Shown: positions 21,131 to 33,118 of the stretch, piece after piece
How positions within the stretch are numbered: the stretch's first letter is position 1
How the letters are laid out: each line of letters starts with the position of its first letter
Assembly (NCBI GenBank): GCA_016081115.2
Contig: JABTTQ020000665.1
Location: 62,001 to 126,000 of the forward strand
Source: Rehmannia glutinosa
Taxonomy: Eukaryota; Streptophyta; Magnoliopsida; Lamiales; Orobanchaceae
DNA length: 64,000 nt
Reading direction: 5' to 3'
Notes under the pieces: generated by a model
Told to the model about the DNA's origin: nothing
The model's input: the letters and a program-made list of their open reading frames with translations, nothing else
Database searches by the model: none
Translations under genes and position numbers: made by a program

Positions 21131-22077
21131 GGATCAGCACTCATAGGCTCCCAGCCAAAGTAATTTCGTTAAGATATTAATCTTTAATTACAGTAGTTGG
21201 AACAAATATTTTATTATGGTAGATTTATGATCTACACTCTGAATATTTGATTGGTTGCAATTCAATTCTGCCAATATAAAAATAAAATCAACCATTGAAT
21301 ATTTTATACTGATAATTTTGTAAATCTAATACTGATGAGTTTTTAATTTACAGCGGATCATCGATGTGTAATTGTAGTATTTTGGAAATACAAAAATTTA
21401 AAAATTATAACATACAAATATTGACAATAAGGAAAATTTAATATGCATATTGATGTTATGCTTTATTAAACTGATGGAACAATAATATATCATCTTCTCA
21501 AAAACTGAATTGAATTACCATAAAAGGTAGATAATGAAATTCCTAATTTAAAATAAAAAATAATATAAAAATACAAAATTACTACACTATTGAACACTGA
21601 ATTATTCAAGAAACACAAATATCCAAAAGCAAATACCATAAAGTAAAATAATGTAATAATGTTACAAAATATAATAAATAATGAGTTTTTCAATAAAGAA
21701 CTCAATTTTCAATCATGGTCAATTGTATGTTGTTATTTCACGAATCACATATCATACGAGTTTGAAATATTAGTTAGTGACGACGATAAAACAAAACCAA
21801 ACAAACGAATAATGTTGTGTACAAAATTTATAATTTTGAGATGTAGCGATTTACCTTAATTTGTTTGAGGTTTGTATTAATTGTACGTTATTATATTAAT
21901 TAACATTGTAACTCTTATATGAATGCAATTTGCGCGTGTCTTGATGCAACACATCCCAAGCATTGCACAGACAAAAGACTAGTGTACAAAAATACTCTAA
22001 GATTATTGTCATACAAGAGGCTGAAAACTCGGGTTATTTTATAGTATGTGGCATTTCCCACATACTTTTGCGTTTTT
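21131..22077. other. AT-rich sequence without a recognised feature
   Basis: Short ORFs on both strands are of low complexity. I see no gene, repeat pair or element end here. Confidence 0.7.
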
Positions 22078-22109
22078 TGGGTGGATTGGGAGTATTGCTT
22101 ATTTAGGTG

Positions 22110-22330
22110 TAGGCGCCCTTGGAGTTGGTGCCTGCCAGGGGGGCGGCACTACCAAAGGCGCCTCTTGCATGCCAGTTTCTTCTTTTTTTTTACTCTGATG
22201 TTGCAGGTACCGATCAAAAGGGCGTCTGATTTCTTCTGTTGCTGACAAGATAGACGCCCCTGGGGAAGGCGTCTACCTCTCTATAAATGGCGCCCTCCCC
22301 CTCCTCCTCTTCCCTCACCTCATCCGAAAA
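22110..22330 (+). promoter_or_regulatory. GGCGCC-rich terminal repeat with TATA box of the Mutator-like element
   Basis: Six GGCGCC, GGTGCC or GGCGTC words lie between 22110 and 22270. TATAAAT follows at 22282-22288, then a pyrimidine-rich leader. The arrangement is typical of a promoter inside a MULE end. The leader runs to the first codon at 22987, probably with an intron, because 22550-22980 is AT-rich. Confidence 0.6.
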
Positions 22331-22986
22331 TTGTCAGTCTTCTTCTTCATTCTTTAGTCTTCTTCTTTAGTTCACTTGTGGAGTATTCTTCACCATCCTT
22401 CCCCACAATGTTTTAACAAAACACCCCAAACACCCAAAAATCCTCAAGCATAGTTGTAGTGAGTGACGGCGGACGGCGGCAGGACGGTTGATTCCGAGGA
22501 TTTTTCTAAAAATGTCAAGTAATTTTTCAAACATTTTGAGAAATTTTTAATATTTCTAGCTTATTTAGTTATTTATTTATTTTAGAATAAATTATTGTCG
22601 TTGGTAGATAGTATTTGTTAATTGTTATTTTTATGTATTTTTATAAATTGTTAGTAAAATTTTTAGAATAATATATTGTTTACTGGTAATTTATAGGTTT
22701 TTTTTAAAATGTTAGTACAATGATATAATGACACGATAATTTATTGTAGATAATATTTTGGTAATGTTATTTTACTTTTAGGCATTTTTACAAATTGTTA
22801 GTAGAAATTGTTTAATAATATAATAGTCATTTGTAAAAAAGTTAGTGAAATGATAGAATAAAATAACTATAGTTGCTTATAATGAATCGTGTGTAGCCCT
22901 TTTTAAATTAATTAATATGTCTCCTTTTTTTAATAGATTATTGTTTAGGCATTTTCTAAATATAATTATGTATAAGTTTTGAAGAT

Positions 22987-25493
22987 ATGTCAGACAAAAT
23001 TGGAGCATTTGTGCATTTTGGAGGAGAAGTTGTTGGAGCAACACATATTGATCGTAGTATCGACCTATCTAATTTGACTTTTGTATGAAATGGCGGATTT
23101 GGATCCAAACCGCCATAAGTTGACAGTTTCAGCTAAATATTTTGAGAATGATAATTCATGAGTGGTTCCAATTAAAAGAGATCGGGAACTTAGATTTTTT
23201 TGGATCCGATAACTCGTTTAAGGTTTGCAGATCTATTTGTTGAATCAAAAATTTTGTCTCATACCGTACTACCACCAATTCCATTGGAAAATGAGTTTTA
23301 CCAATATGCATCTTACATTATTGATGACTCTGAATTACCGGTTACTCAAAAATGACAAATATGGGTTTGGGTAGTACTTGTAGACCTAGTCAGGGAAATT
23401 TGGATGGGTTGATTGTGCATGTTGAGAAGCGACCTACAGTTAGGGGTGATTCTTTTCTTGCGGATAAAATGGAAAACTCGGAACCTAGTGATAATAGCGA
23501 GCATGATGATGATAGTGATGATCATATTGAGCGTAATGATGTACATGATCATGAAAATGATCATCCTGTCCAGCGACATGTTCGTTTGATAGTTCCTCAT
23601 TATCCTAATTTATGAGGATCATCTTTTTTTGAATCTGGACACGAAGATATTCATGGCGATTTTGTTGATGCCCCTTTAAAAATATATATATTATGACTCT
23701 GACAGAGGTGAGTTGAAAAAGGGTATGGTTTTCGTAGATAAGAAACATGTACAATCTGTAGTTAAGGATTTTTTTGTGCGTCATGGCAGACGTGAGTATA
23801 GGGTTGTGGAGTCTACGCCGACATTGTGGAAAGTTATTTGTAAGCATAATCAATCAGGAGCTATTGAAATGGGCTTATCACCACAGCAATGCAATTGGTG
23901 GTTGCAGTCGAGTTTTATGAAAAGACATTCGATTTGGCAAATTACCAAGTTGGGACCTCCCTGTAGTTGTGTTATGAATACCGTCTCCAAAGATCTGGTG
24001 CACTTCTACGGGTTGATGGTAGGGTGTTTGGGTTACCACCATACGGAGCCAGATGGGTACAACATCACAGTTATGGTAGCACCTCAAGACATTCAATATG
24101 GATATAAAAAGAGATTTTTGATCCATTGTTGCCTGATCAGGTATTACATATTTATATTACTCATTACTATCAATTAATATGCACATCACATTTTAATACA
24201 TGGTTATTTTTTAGCAGTTTATATGGTAGCCATACGATTTGGAGGACCCCAATATTGCAGATCTTGGACCTCATTGTCTGACTATGCATTGGCTATCGCG
24301 ATGTCGACTGATCAATTACGCGATAGTGGAGATATACCATCCAGATCGGTGGTAAACAAGGTATTCCTCAGCATGTACACCATATGCATAGGGATCTGAT
24401 TGAGTTTGATCATAGAGATCGAGACTGTACTGATTGGAGACATCAACATCTAGACTCGATCCACTTCTGGGATCAGAGACATTCACATATCCTGAATGTT
24501 GAGCCAATTGTTAGATATGCTGATACGTTCGATGGGTATATAGATTGGTATGGTAGGATTACACGAAGATTGATTACGCCTTGTCACTTGGATCAGCTGC
24601 CTGGGTTCCAGCCATCTGACACATCAGCACGCGATGCCATGGTATAATTAAATATTATTTTATGATAACATTTTTATAGTTAAGCAATAAAAAAATCAAC
24701 ATTTATGTTATTTGTATTTTACAGTTTACGTGGATGGAACAACTTAGGCTTTCTTCAGTTCAGGTGTTATTCGAGAATCACAAGTCAATTGCATATTTAC
24801 GACGTGTTGTTAGAGACGTTAGTGATGACATTGAGCATACACTGCAAAGGCAACCTGCCGGGAGAGCCACGAGAGCGCCTACAGGATGTAGGGCACATGG
24901 TAGAGGACGACAATACCAAACATGGCTATCTATAGCTGGACCTTCCACGACCCATGATGTTCCTTCATCGGCACCTCATGTTGACATAGTTGGACGTTCC
25001 AGGACTTATGATGTTCCTTCAGTTGGACCTCCTATTGACATAGTTGGACCTTCTACTTATACACCTCAGATGCACCATGGTATGAAACTTATTAAATTCT
25101 TAAAAATAGTATTAACAGCAAAAGTTATTTTACTTGATCATTTTCCATTTTATATGGCAGGCCTGTCTACATCCACTCCGTTTTTTTATGCCCCTCAACT
25201 AGTACAGACTGAGTACTACACACCATAGTAGACATCATTTTCTTTGCTATTGGAGACAGGTTATAGTGCTATGAGAGCTCCATATGGTGCCCATGATCCG
25301 TTCATGTTCGAGCATCCACATTTTAACATATCGCCAATCTCATTTCTGCCTACACTCAGTGCATGTCATGATTTGACCGAAGAGTCTACATCATCAACTA
25401 CTGAGATGATCAAGATGATAAGGACGAGCCACAACATTTTGCACATGACCGGCGACCAGGATCTTTGGTAGGCGTCGGAGTACTAGACAGAGG
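22987..25493 (+). pseudogene. MuDR-domain plus plant-mobile-domain gene (broken)
   Basis: The gene starts MSDKIGAFVHFGGEVV, the usual N-terminus of plant MuDR-type proteins (PB1-like), with stops soon after. An acidic linker follows (23460-23590). The MuDR DNA-binding domain comes next (KKGMVFVDKKHVQSVVKDFF, then W..C..CNWWL, 23713-23960). It then switches to a plant mobile domain (PMD): YDLEDPNIADL (about 24236), RLINYAIVEIYHPDR (24307-24350), DRDCTDWRHQHLDSIHFWDQ (24420-24480), YIDWYGRITRRLI (24540-24577). A further exon carries LRRVVRDVSDDIEH (24800 on). The MULE transposase core (DDE and SWIM finger) is missing, so this is a MuDR-PMD fusion. The last codons lie beyond the hAT insertion (29043-29075, ending GGYIV). 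Several stops and frameshifts make it a pseudogene. PMD proteins of the host (MAIN/MAIL) act in silencing and meristem maintenance; that role is not inferred for this copy. Confidence 0.75.
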
Positions 25494-25501
25494 GTACCGC
25501 C
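25494..25501. repeat. Target duplication of the hAT element, left copy
   Basis: GTACCGCC, identical to 29035-29042. An 8-bp duplication is diagnostic of hAT insertion. Confidence 0.95.
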
Positions 25502-28500
25502 CAGGGGTGGCAAAATGTGCAGGTCATGCCGTTATCGGGCCGGCCCAATAAGAACCCAACCCAATAAACACTAACCCGAACACGACCCAATAAGCTTAAT
25601 GGGCTGAAAATGCCAGCCCAAACATGACACGATAAAAACCCGATAACCCAGGCACGGCCCACTAAGCCCGATAAACAACTATATCTAATGTATATTTATT
25701 TATTAATTATTACTGCTTTGTTGATTTATTTGACCCTTTTAGACTAGTTGGTCTATTAACCAACCAACTAATATAAATAATACATTAAGTTCTACAAATC
25801 AAGAACATAAATGATGCATAGAGTTCTTTAAAATACAAGTTATAAGATAAAATGATAATCCATTAATATAGAAAGTTCAAAAAACATCACACATCAATTT
25901 TTAAATGTCTTCAAAATTGGGTTCTTCATTCTTCTCGACTTCAAGAATTTATGCCCATTCTAAGATCAATCCAATTATCCAGCAACCTGTTTGATTAATA
26001 ACATAAAGTTAGTTAATATAAATAACACTCAAACAGTGATCATAATTTGTAAATACCTTGAATGATGTGATGTCCATGTTAGAACATTGGGGTGAATCAT
26101 CATTACTATCCGTTTGCATGATATCTTCAGTTAGTTCGTCAATCTTCAATTGTTGCTCTGCATGTACTAATTAAAATTATCAATAAGAAACTGAAAAATT
26201 CATTATAACTAAGACTAATATTATTAACTGAAATTTGCATGAACTAAAAGATTACATAGTAAATTTACCTCGATCTTCATATAACCAATCTCTTGTACAT
26301 ATTATTGCCTCAATTGTGTTTGATTTAAGTGCACTACGATATTGGTCTAGCACTCGTCCACCAACACTAAATGCCGCTTCAGATGCAACAGATGAAATAG
26401 GAATGCATAAAATGTCTTGAGCCATGGATGCTACTTCAGGCCATCGGTATTGATTTGATTTCCAATAAGCAAGAATATCTAGAGTTTTTTTCATAATCCA
26501 ATCTTGGTTCCTCCAAGTAAAGCTCCAATTGTGATTTTTGAACATTGAAACAACCATCATTGTTGAAGGTTTTAAATTTCTACAAAGAAAAAAAGGAGAC
26601 AAAAATAATAGAAAAATAATGTAAATTATATTTAATAAATTTAGGACAACATATACAAATAAAAAAAAAATAAATAGAATAATTACCATCAACTTCTTCT
26701 TCATTTCATCCCGTAGCATGTTATTAGAAAGTTCCAAGTTGGCATCATTATTTGTTAGATCACTAAACTCACTTGCTTGACTTTTCTCAACTTTCTTTGA
26801 ATATTCAACAAACAAACTAAATAATGTTTCTTTAACTTTGAGAAATGCAAGACAACCAAGATACCCATAAATGTCTTCATATGCGAAATTCACAAAATCA
26901 AGTTTATACCGAGGATCAACAACCACTACCAATGCCAAAACCAAACTAAACTCTAACCAATATTTTTAAAATTTTGCGAGCATCTTTGTGGCCATATTTT
27001 TAATGTACACATCACCACTTTCGACATTCCTCCTCAAATACTCATAGCATATACTAACACATGGAAAATACAAATTGGCAGTTGGATACTTTGTCCCAGA
27101 AAAAATAGTGGATATGTTATAAAACAAAGCCAAGAAATTGCACATTTTCTCCACCTTCTCCCACTCTAAAGCATCGGGACAATGTTTATAGTTGGAATCA
27201 AGTAATGCTAAATGACAAAATGCACGACGATAGAATAAAGCACTTTCAAGCATAAGGTAAGTAGAATTCCATCTAGTTACCACATCTTGACGCAAACCTT
27301 TCTTAATCCCCAACTTCAAATGATTCCCAACTTCTAAAAAGTTTTGTTTCCTTGATTGTGATCCTCTTACATGATGCTTTCATGAATTTTATGCACACAT
27401 GGATCAATCTCTCTTAACCCATCTTGAACCACCAAATTAACAATATGTGCACAACAACGCACATGAAAAAGTTTTCCATTTGCAACAAGTGATCCTTTAA
27501 ATTGACTAATCAATAAATCAGCCAACACATCATTAGCAGAAGCATTATCCAAAGTCGGTGAGAAAATTCGATTGTCAATTCCCCATTCACGTAATAATGA
27601 AACGATCTTACCACATAAAGTTATTCCACTATGTGGAGGAGGCAAAAAACAAAAATTGAGCACCTTCTTTTGCAATTTCCAATTATTATCAATAAAATGA
27701 GTTGTCAGGCATAAATAACCATCCATAGTAATGCTACTCCAACAATCGGATGTCAAAGAAATCCTAGCATTCGTTGACTCTAACAAAGATTTCAACCTTA
27801 CTTTATCTCTTGCATACATCTTAAGAATGTCCGCTTTAATTGTGTTTCTAGATACACAATGAACATCTGGACTTAAATACTCAAAACATGCTATAATACC
27901 ATCATATTCTATAAACTGAAATGGCAAATCATGCATCACGACTGCAGAAGCTACTAACTCACGAAAGTGCTCAGCACCAAATTTATCTCCACCAATAATT
28001 TGTTGACTTAATATCACACATACTTTTTCTTGGACAACTCTTTATGTGACGATTTAATGTACCAGTTCCATTCTTACTTTCAGCATTATAAACATTTGAA
28101 CAATACTTATATTTTGCCTTTTGAATTTTAGTATCATCAAGTGGCATTTTTTCAAAGAAATCCCAAACCGTAGATCTAAGTTTTCTTGTGCGCTTTTTCG
28201 GATTTTTTATACTCTCGCTTGTAGTGAACGTGTCTTCTTCTACCTCAACCACATCATCAACATCGTCTCTTGAGATATTCATATTTTTCATGTTTGATGA
28301 GCCAATTTCATCCATAACAAAAGCAACCATCTACAAAGGAGAACAAAATAAACATAAATAAACATTAATTACAGAAAAAAATATATTAAAAAAGATTATC
28401 ACACTTTTCAGAAGTTGTAATAAGATTTCACATAATGACATAAAACTAGAAAATATAATTTAAAAAGATAACTGATGAAAGAAAATGACATAATGATACA

Positions 28501-29034
28501 TACACAAAAATGCACAATATAGGAAAAAAATAGAACAGGGTAGACTAACAGACAAAGTTACAAACAAAAACCAAGTTTAGAGCTACCAAATAATGATTCT
28601 TAGACAATAATTTGGAAAATGGCCTTCAGTTCCATATCTTCAATTCACTTCTGCAGATTAGAGAATCAAGGTAAAAGACTTGTTTTTCTTTTTTTAATTT
28701 GGGAATTGGTTTTTTAATTTGGGAATTGGGACCCAGGGGTATAGAGTGGCGAAAAAGATGATTGATGGTGAGATATAGAAAAATAATTGTACTCGTTTTT
28801 TGACTTAATCACTTATGATTAGAAAAAAAAAGTTAAAAAAAAAAAAGAAAATATATTTTTAACTTATCGGGCCTTATCGAGTTCAATGGGCTTATCGGGT
28901 TAGCCCGATTTTGACCCGATTTCTTATCGCTCTTATCGGGTCGGCCCAATAATGACCCTAACCCAATAACACACAGCCCAAACCCGCTAATTCCGTGTCG
29001 TGCTATCGTGTCGTGCCTCAAATTGCCACCCCTA
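25502..29034 (-). mobile_element. Complete hAT element (RICESLEEPER type)
   Basis: The element is 3533 bp long. The left end is CAGGGGTGGCAA and the inverted right end TAGGGGTGGCAA (11 of 12 match). It is flanked by perfect 8-bp duplications GTACCGCC. Both subterminal regions (25530-25670 and 28865-28995) are packed with ATCGGG, CCGATAA, GGCCCAATAA and GGGCTTATCGGG words in opposing orientations, the usual transposase-binding arrays of hAT elements. The transposase gene is on the minus strand. It interrupts the last codons of the MuDR-PMD gene. Confidence 0.95.
26252..28330 (-). pseudogene. hAT transposase with BED finger, lightly broken
   Basis: Read on the minus strand, the N-terminus (28330 on) holds an acidic stretch and a basic NPKKRTRKLRSTVWDFFEK lead-in. 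A BED-type zinc finger with C..C..H..C spacing (YKYCSNVY, LNRHIKSC) follows. The central block holds LTSDCWSS and HFIDNNWKLQKKVLNF, then TLDNASAND and HVRCCAHIVNLVVQDGL (27830-27420). Next come TRWNSTYLML and the C-terminal hAT dimerisation domain (YPEVA-like RWPEVASMAQDIL, PISSVASEAAFSVGGRVLD, ending 26252). Breaks are few: a frameshift near 28015, another near 27362, and one TAA at 26963-26965. A probable intron spans 26686 to 26580 (GTAATT..TTTGTAG). Few breaks suggest fairly recent activity or that some breaks are sequencing errors. Expected function is excision and insertion of hAT elements in the nucleus. Confidence 0.9.
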
Positions 29035-29042
29035 GTACCGCC
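29035..29042. repeat. Target duplication of the hAT element, right copy
   Basis: GTACCGCC, identical to 25494-25501. The reading frame of the MuDR-PMD gene continues directly after it to a TAA at 29073-29075. Confidence 0.95.
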
Positions 29043-29075
29043 TGGTGTGGCACTGGGGGGATATATAGTTTAAGA

Positions 29076-29990
29076 TTATTAAGAGATATTATTGTAAAAT
29101 AACTAATGAATCAAGTTATTTTATATTAAGTCTGCATCATTTATTGCATTTATTATTATACATTTATCTGACAACATTTATTAACTTAGCATCGATATGT
29201 CTTATCTACAATACCTTTATCAGCTGTAAGCTTTAAACACATGTATGGTCTTGTCTAAAGTAATTTTATCAGGTGTAAGCTTTATGCACATGTCTAGTCT
29301 TGTCTCTGATGGCTTGATCAGATGTCAGTTTTATTAGATGTAAGCTTTATCAACTTAAGCTTTATTTAGTGATACATCTTGTCTACGTACATAGCTTTAT
29401 CAGTTGTTGGATTTTGTCTGAATAACTTAACAAATTTACAAAAAATGTCACTATAAATACTTCACACGGCCTATAAATACATGCCAAAAATTTTATTTCA
29501 TTGCAACTTGAATGGTCTCCTCTACCACCTAAAATATTTATATTATTTCTCTTTTCACTCTAATTTAAATGGATGAGTTCAATGGTCTCCTCTACCATCC
29601 CCACGAAGCCCAACTCTCAGTTAATGATGAAACTCTATAATGAGAAAACTTTAATATGGACATTACCGATGGACATCATCCTCGTCGATTCAGTACTAAA
29701 CGAAAAGAGTAAATGCAACTGATTAATTGGTGAAACCAACAATAGTGTTGCCATTCAGAGGCAGGCGAGTTCTAAAATTTGCATTCAATGCAATTTTAAG
29801 TTAAATCGAGGTAAATCAACGAGTTAAACATCTTCAAGCCTGCTATATTTTGTTCGCCAAAATATTAAGTATGTCGGGTGTATATTGGGATCGTAAACTC
29901 AATTTTGTGCACGCAGCGGAAAGGGACTGGGTCACTTGGCGTTCGGTAAGTTAAAATTTCTTATTTTCATCATGCGAGTTGCATTATATA
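29076..29990 (+). pseudogene. Mutator-like element tail with decayed Myb/SANT-like fragment
   Basis: 29220-29410 is a loose repeat of GTAAGCTTTA/TTGTCT words. TATAAATA follows at 29452-29459 and again near 29470. From ATG 29571 (MDEFNGLLYHPHEAQLS) a decayed second gene can be seen. Its best part is RVKHLQ-like text followed by SMSGVYWDRKLNFVHAAERDWVTW (29868-29940), ending at a GTAAGT donor (29946). The words resemble the Myb/SANT-like domain seen in several plant transposon genes. The similarity is from memory and weak. It may be the second gene of the Mutator-like element. Confidence 0.4.
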
Positions 29991-32284
29991 TGTAACAACC
30001 CAGATTTTTGTGCCTTAATAAGATTTTATTAATTATGTTATTTGTTTATTTTATGGAATAATAAATGGAGAATTGGAAATGTATTAAGGATTTTACTAGA
30101 TAGTTAATTTATTAAATTACGGATAATAAAAGAGTCTTTTTAATTGGATTGTGATTTATTTAATTTGGGCCTTATAATGAATAATTGGACATTTAATTAG
30201 TTTAGGGTATTAGCTCTGGCCCATAAGCTCTTTCTGTTATTAATGGATTAATAAATACGCTTATGTACCCAAAGCCCAGTCTAATTGGGAGTAGGTTAAA
30301 ACATAGATATAAGATACCTAAAACACACGGACAACACAAACACATGGACAACACAAACACACGACAAAATAGATGCAGAGAGGGTATAGAGATCGACCAA
30401 GAGAGAAAGAAAAGAAAAAAAAGAGAAAAAGAGAAGAAAGAGAGGTGATTTTCCCAACGCAAATCTTCTAGGACTACGTTTGATCTGAAAAGAGCACGAA
30501 AAGAATTTTAGTATCTTAAGTTGAACAGGCAAGTAATCTCCTTTGTTTTCACATTAATTTAGGTTTGTAATTTTGTTACATGATTTTCATTATGTTAAAT
30601 TTAATGCCTATTGCTTTATCATAATTGACTGCAAGGCTTGTCGTTTTATCATGTTTGACTACTACAAGAATTATTTTTTATGTGTATGTCTTGGCTTGCA
30701 CGCTTATGAGATAATAATTTATGTGTTGATGTGATAAATTGGCTTGATGTCTTATGTGATAAGAATTTATGTGTTGATGTGATACTTGGTTTTCCTAATT
30801 AATTGGATATAGGGGTTTCTCCTTAACTAATTGAATGTAAGGTATTATTGAGTATCTGAATGTATGTTTATCCTCGTTTACATATTTTATGTCATGGTTA
30901 CTTTTAATATGCTAATTAATGTGATTTAATTATTATGATTATGGTCTTTAAGTTTATGTTCGTATTCAATTGAAGTTGCATCACTTACGTTCATGCATCA
31001 TATTAACGTATGGTCATAGCATTTCACGAGCATCCCAAGATTAAGCCAAGTCAAGTCTTAAAGTTTAGAATTAATAATGTTTTTCAAAGAAATGGGTTCA
31101 CATTGTTCTATATATGATGCTGGAGTGAGTGGAAAATGGGTGCGGGGGGCTAGCGTTCTGACAATGTGCCGCTTGCGGCTAATGTTAATGTTCAAGGAAA
31201 GGGGCCTTCGGGCAAAACGAATGGAAATGGGCCTTCGGGCAAAATGTTCACGGGTTCCAAATAACAAGGCCCACTGCGACCCTAATTAGAACAATGCGTT
31301 ACCAAGTGAGCTCGCGTCCTAAGAATGTTTCATGCAACAAAAGTCAAAGTTTAATGCGAAAGAAAGTTTTAAGTAATGAAATGAAGGTTTTTAAGCAATG
31401 AAAACGTAAAGTCTTTTTAAGTTATAAAAGTTAAGATATTGCATTAGGCACATTCATGCATGAGGTTACTTGTTGAGCTCATTTAGCTCATTCCACGAAT
31501 GTTAAATTTTTCAGATGAGAATGCAGAGAGAAAGGAGTTGACTGGGCGCAGTGACTCGGGGAACCCATGTCAATGGAATTTTTAATATTTTCAAAGTTTG
31601 ACTTTTTAGTTCATTAAATGTTAAATGTCATTTTATTTCCAGTACGAATGTTTTGGACTAGTAATTATTAGTATACCGTTGCAAAGTTTTGAACGAAGTA
31701 AGATTTTTATTATTCCGTATTTTTCAGTATTCATTTAAGTATTTCTGTTTTAATTGCTTATTTTAGCCTTAAAATTTAATTAAGCTAGAAAGGCGTTATA
31801 ATATACCATTATGTATTGTAAGTATATTAATCATTCATTTTCTTTATTTTTAGGATGGTGACACCATTTCTCCGGATCTTATACGATGGAGGAGAACGCT
31901 TTATTTGATAATCTTGAAATATTGTTTAAGATACGAGCGAAACACAAGGCTCAAGCAACCTCTTGGCTTACCCTAAAGGCTACTTGCCATCACGATCTAA
32001 TGCGAGCAAGGAAGTTCTTCTTCATGCCAAGATTGATCGTGCGGTGTTTTTTTTTTGCGTACAGGTTATCCGTGTACTTATGTTATAATGGCATGTCGTA
32101 TCTTATTCCAGTATTTTAATGTGTAATTTCCTTTTTTTCTAATAATGTGTTGTAGACTTTATTATGTTACCGCGTTTCGATTCAGTAATATTTCACATTT
32201 TAGTTATCCGAAAATTGTGTTTTATATTTAAAATTAAATTTTGAAAATAAAAAGAAAAAAGAAAAAAAGAAAAATCAGGTTGTA
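29991..32284 (+). repeat. Solo-LTR-like insertion
   Basis: Begins TGTAACAACCCAGATTTTT, and the other end reads AAAAATCAGGTTGTA, an imperfect inverted match as in gypsy LTRs of the TGTAACACCCCG type. Inside are a duplicated TTATGTGTTGATGTGATA (30718-30783), two GGGCCTTCGGGCAAAA copies (31203-31243) and the phrase GTGACTCGGGGAACCCATGT (31551-31570). No coding domain, primer-binding site or second LTR is seen, so it may be a solo LTR. A target duplication was not found and the right end is uncertain. Confidence 0.45.
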
Positions 32285-32400
32285 GGCGCCAGCGCCTACG
32301 TGTCAGAAGTGGAAAAAAAAGTACTTCTCGGCAGGCGCCTCCCAAATAGGCACCTGCATAGTTGGCGCCTACGCCTAATATTTCCCCAACCCACCCTTTC
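32285..32400 (-). repeat. Right terminal inverted repeat of the Mutator-like element
   Basis: GGCGCC, AGCGCCTACG, AGGCGCCTCC and TTGGCGCCTACGCC words mirror those at 22110-22270. Its outer part (CCCCAACCCACCCTTT) mirrors TTGGGTGGATTGGG at the left end. Confidence 0.6.
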
Positions 32401-33118
32401 TAAAGTTATTATTTTAGGGTTTCGGTTTATGATTAAGGTGGGTACAAATATCATTGATATCGATTTGGTTTTGGAGGTTTAGACATCTTTGAATTGTTCT
32501 AAGGTTTAGAATTTTTTTATATTGATTTCACCCCAATGTTATAATGTGGTATTGCTTTAGATTTGTACTTTTAATTCTTAGTTCAATTCTTAATTGCATA
32601 TTCAAAACTTGATTACGAGTGTTAAAGAATTATTTTATTTTTCATAAATTCAAATAATTACACGCAACTGAACTTTTCTTGTGAGACAACTTTGGTCGAT
32701 TACCACACTACATTGCTCTTGTACTTATTACAAGTAGAGGTTAAACTCAATAGGTATTTGGTGAACGCACAAAAAATCATAATTGGACAGAAAATTCGGT
32801 ACCCATCGCGTGCTGAATATTGTACCAAAATAATCAGTTTTTACCATATTTTTGTTTTTGTATTTCGGTCAGTACTTTGGTAAATCAAAATTGCCAAAAA
32901 AAAAAGAAAAAGAAAATAAATATTGTAATCATAATTATAATATCTATCTAGTACTTTTTTAATTTTAGTATGCAAAAAATAAATTATAATGCAAAAATAA
33001 ATAATATATACGAGAATATATATAATATAAAAGTAAATTTTGTATATGCTAAATTTTCTATTTTGATTCTCTCACAATATGGTTTAAACTTATTTTTGTG
33101 TTTTTTATGTATTAAATA
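32401..33118. other. AT-rich sequence without a recognised feature
   Basis: No gene or element end is seen. Short ORFs here are unsupported. The last five bases (AAATA, 33114-33118) are the left target duplication of the next element. Confidence 0.7.

Larger units (their letters stand above)
22078..32400 (+). mobile_element. Mutator-like element with plant-mobile-domain gene, interrupted twice
   Basis: Ends are imperfect inverted repeats. The left (22078-22165) reads TTGGGTGGATTGGG, then TTTAGGTGTAGGCGCC. The minus strand of the right (32400 to about 32320) reads AAGGGTGGGTTGGGG, then TTAGGCGTAGGCGCC. Both continue with further GGCGCC/GGTGCC words. Between them lie a MuDR-domain/PMD gene, a hAT element and a solo-LTR-like insertion. 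Without these two the element would be about 4.5 kb. A 9-bp target duplication was not found, so the outer limits are approximate. Confidence 0.6.

Noticed and set aside
28865..28995. Subterminal ATCGGG words of the hAT element as a host minisatellite
   Set aside because: They mirror the other end of the same element and lie within the target duplications, so they belong to the transposon.
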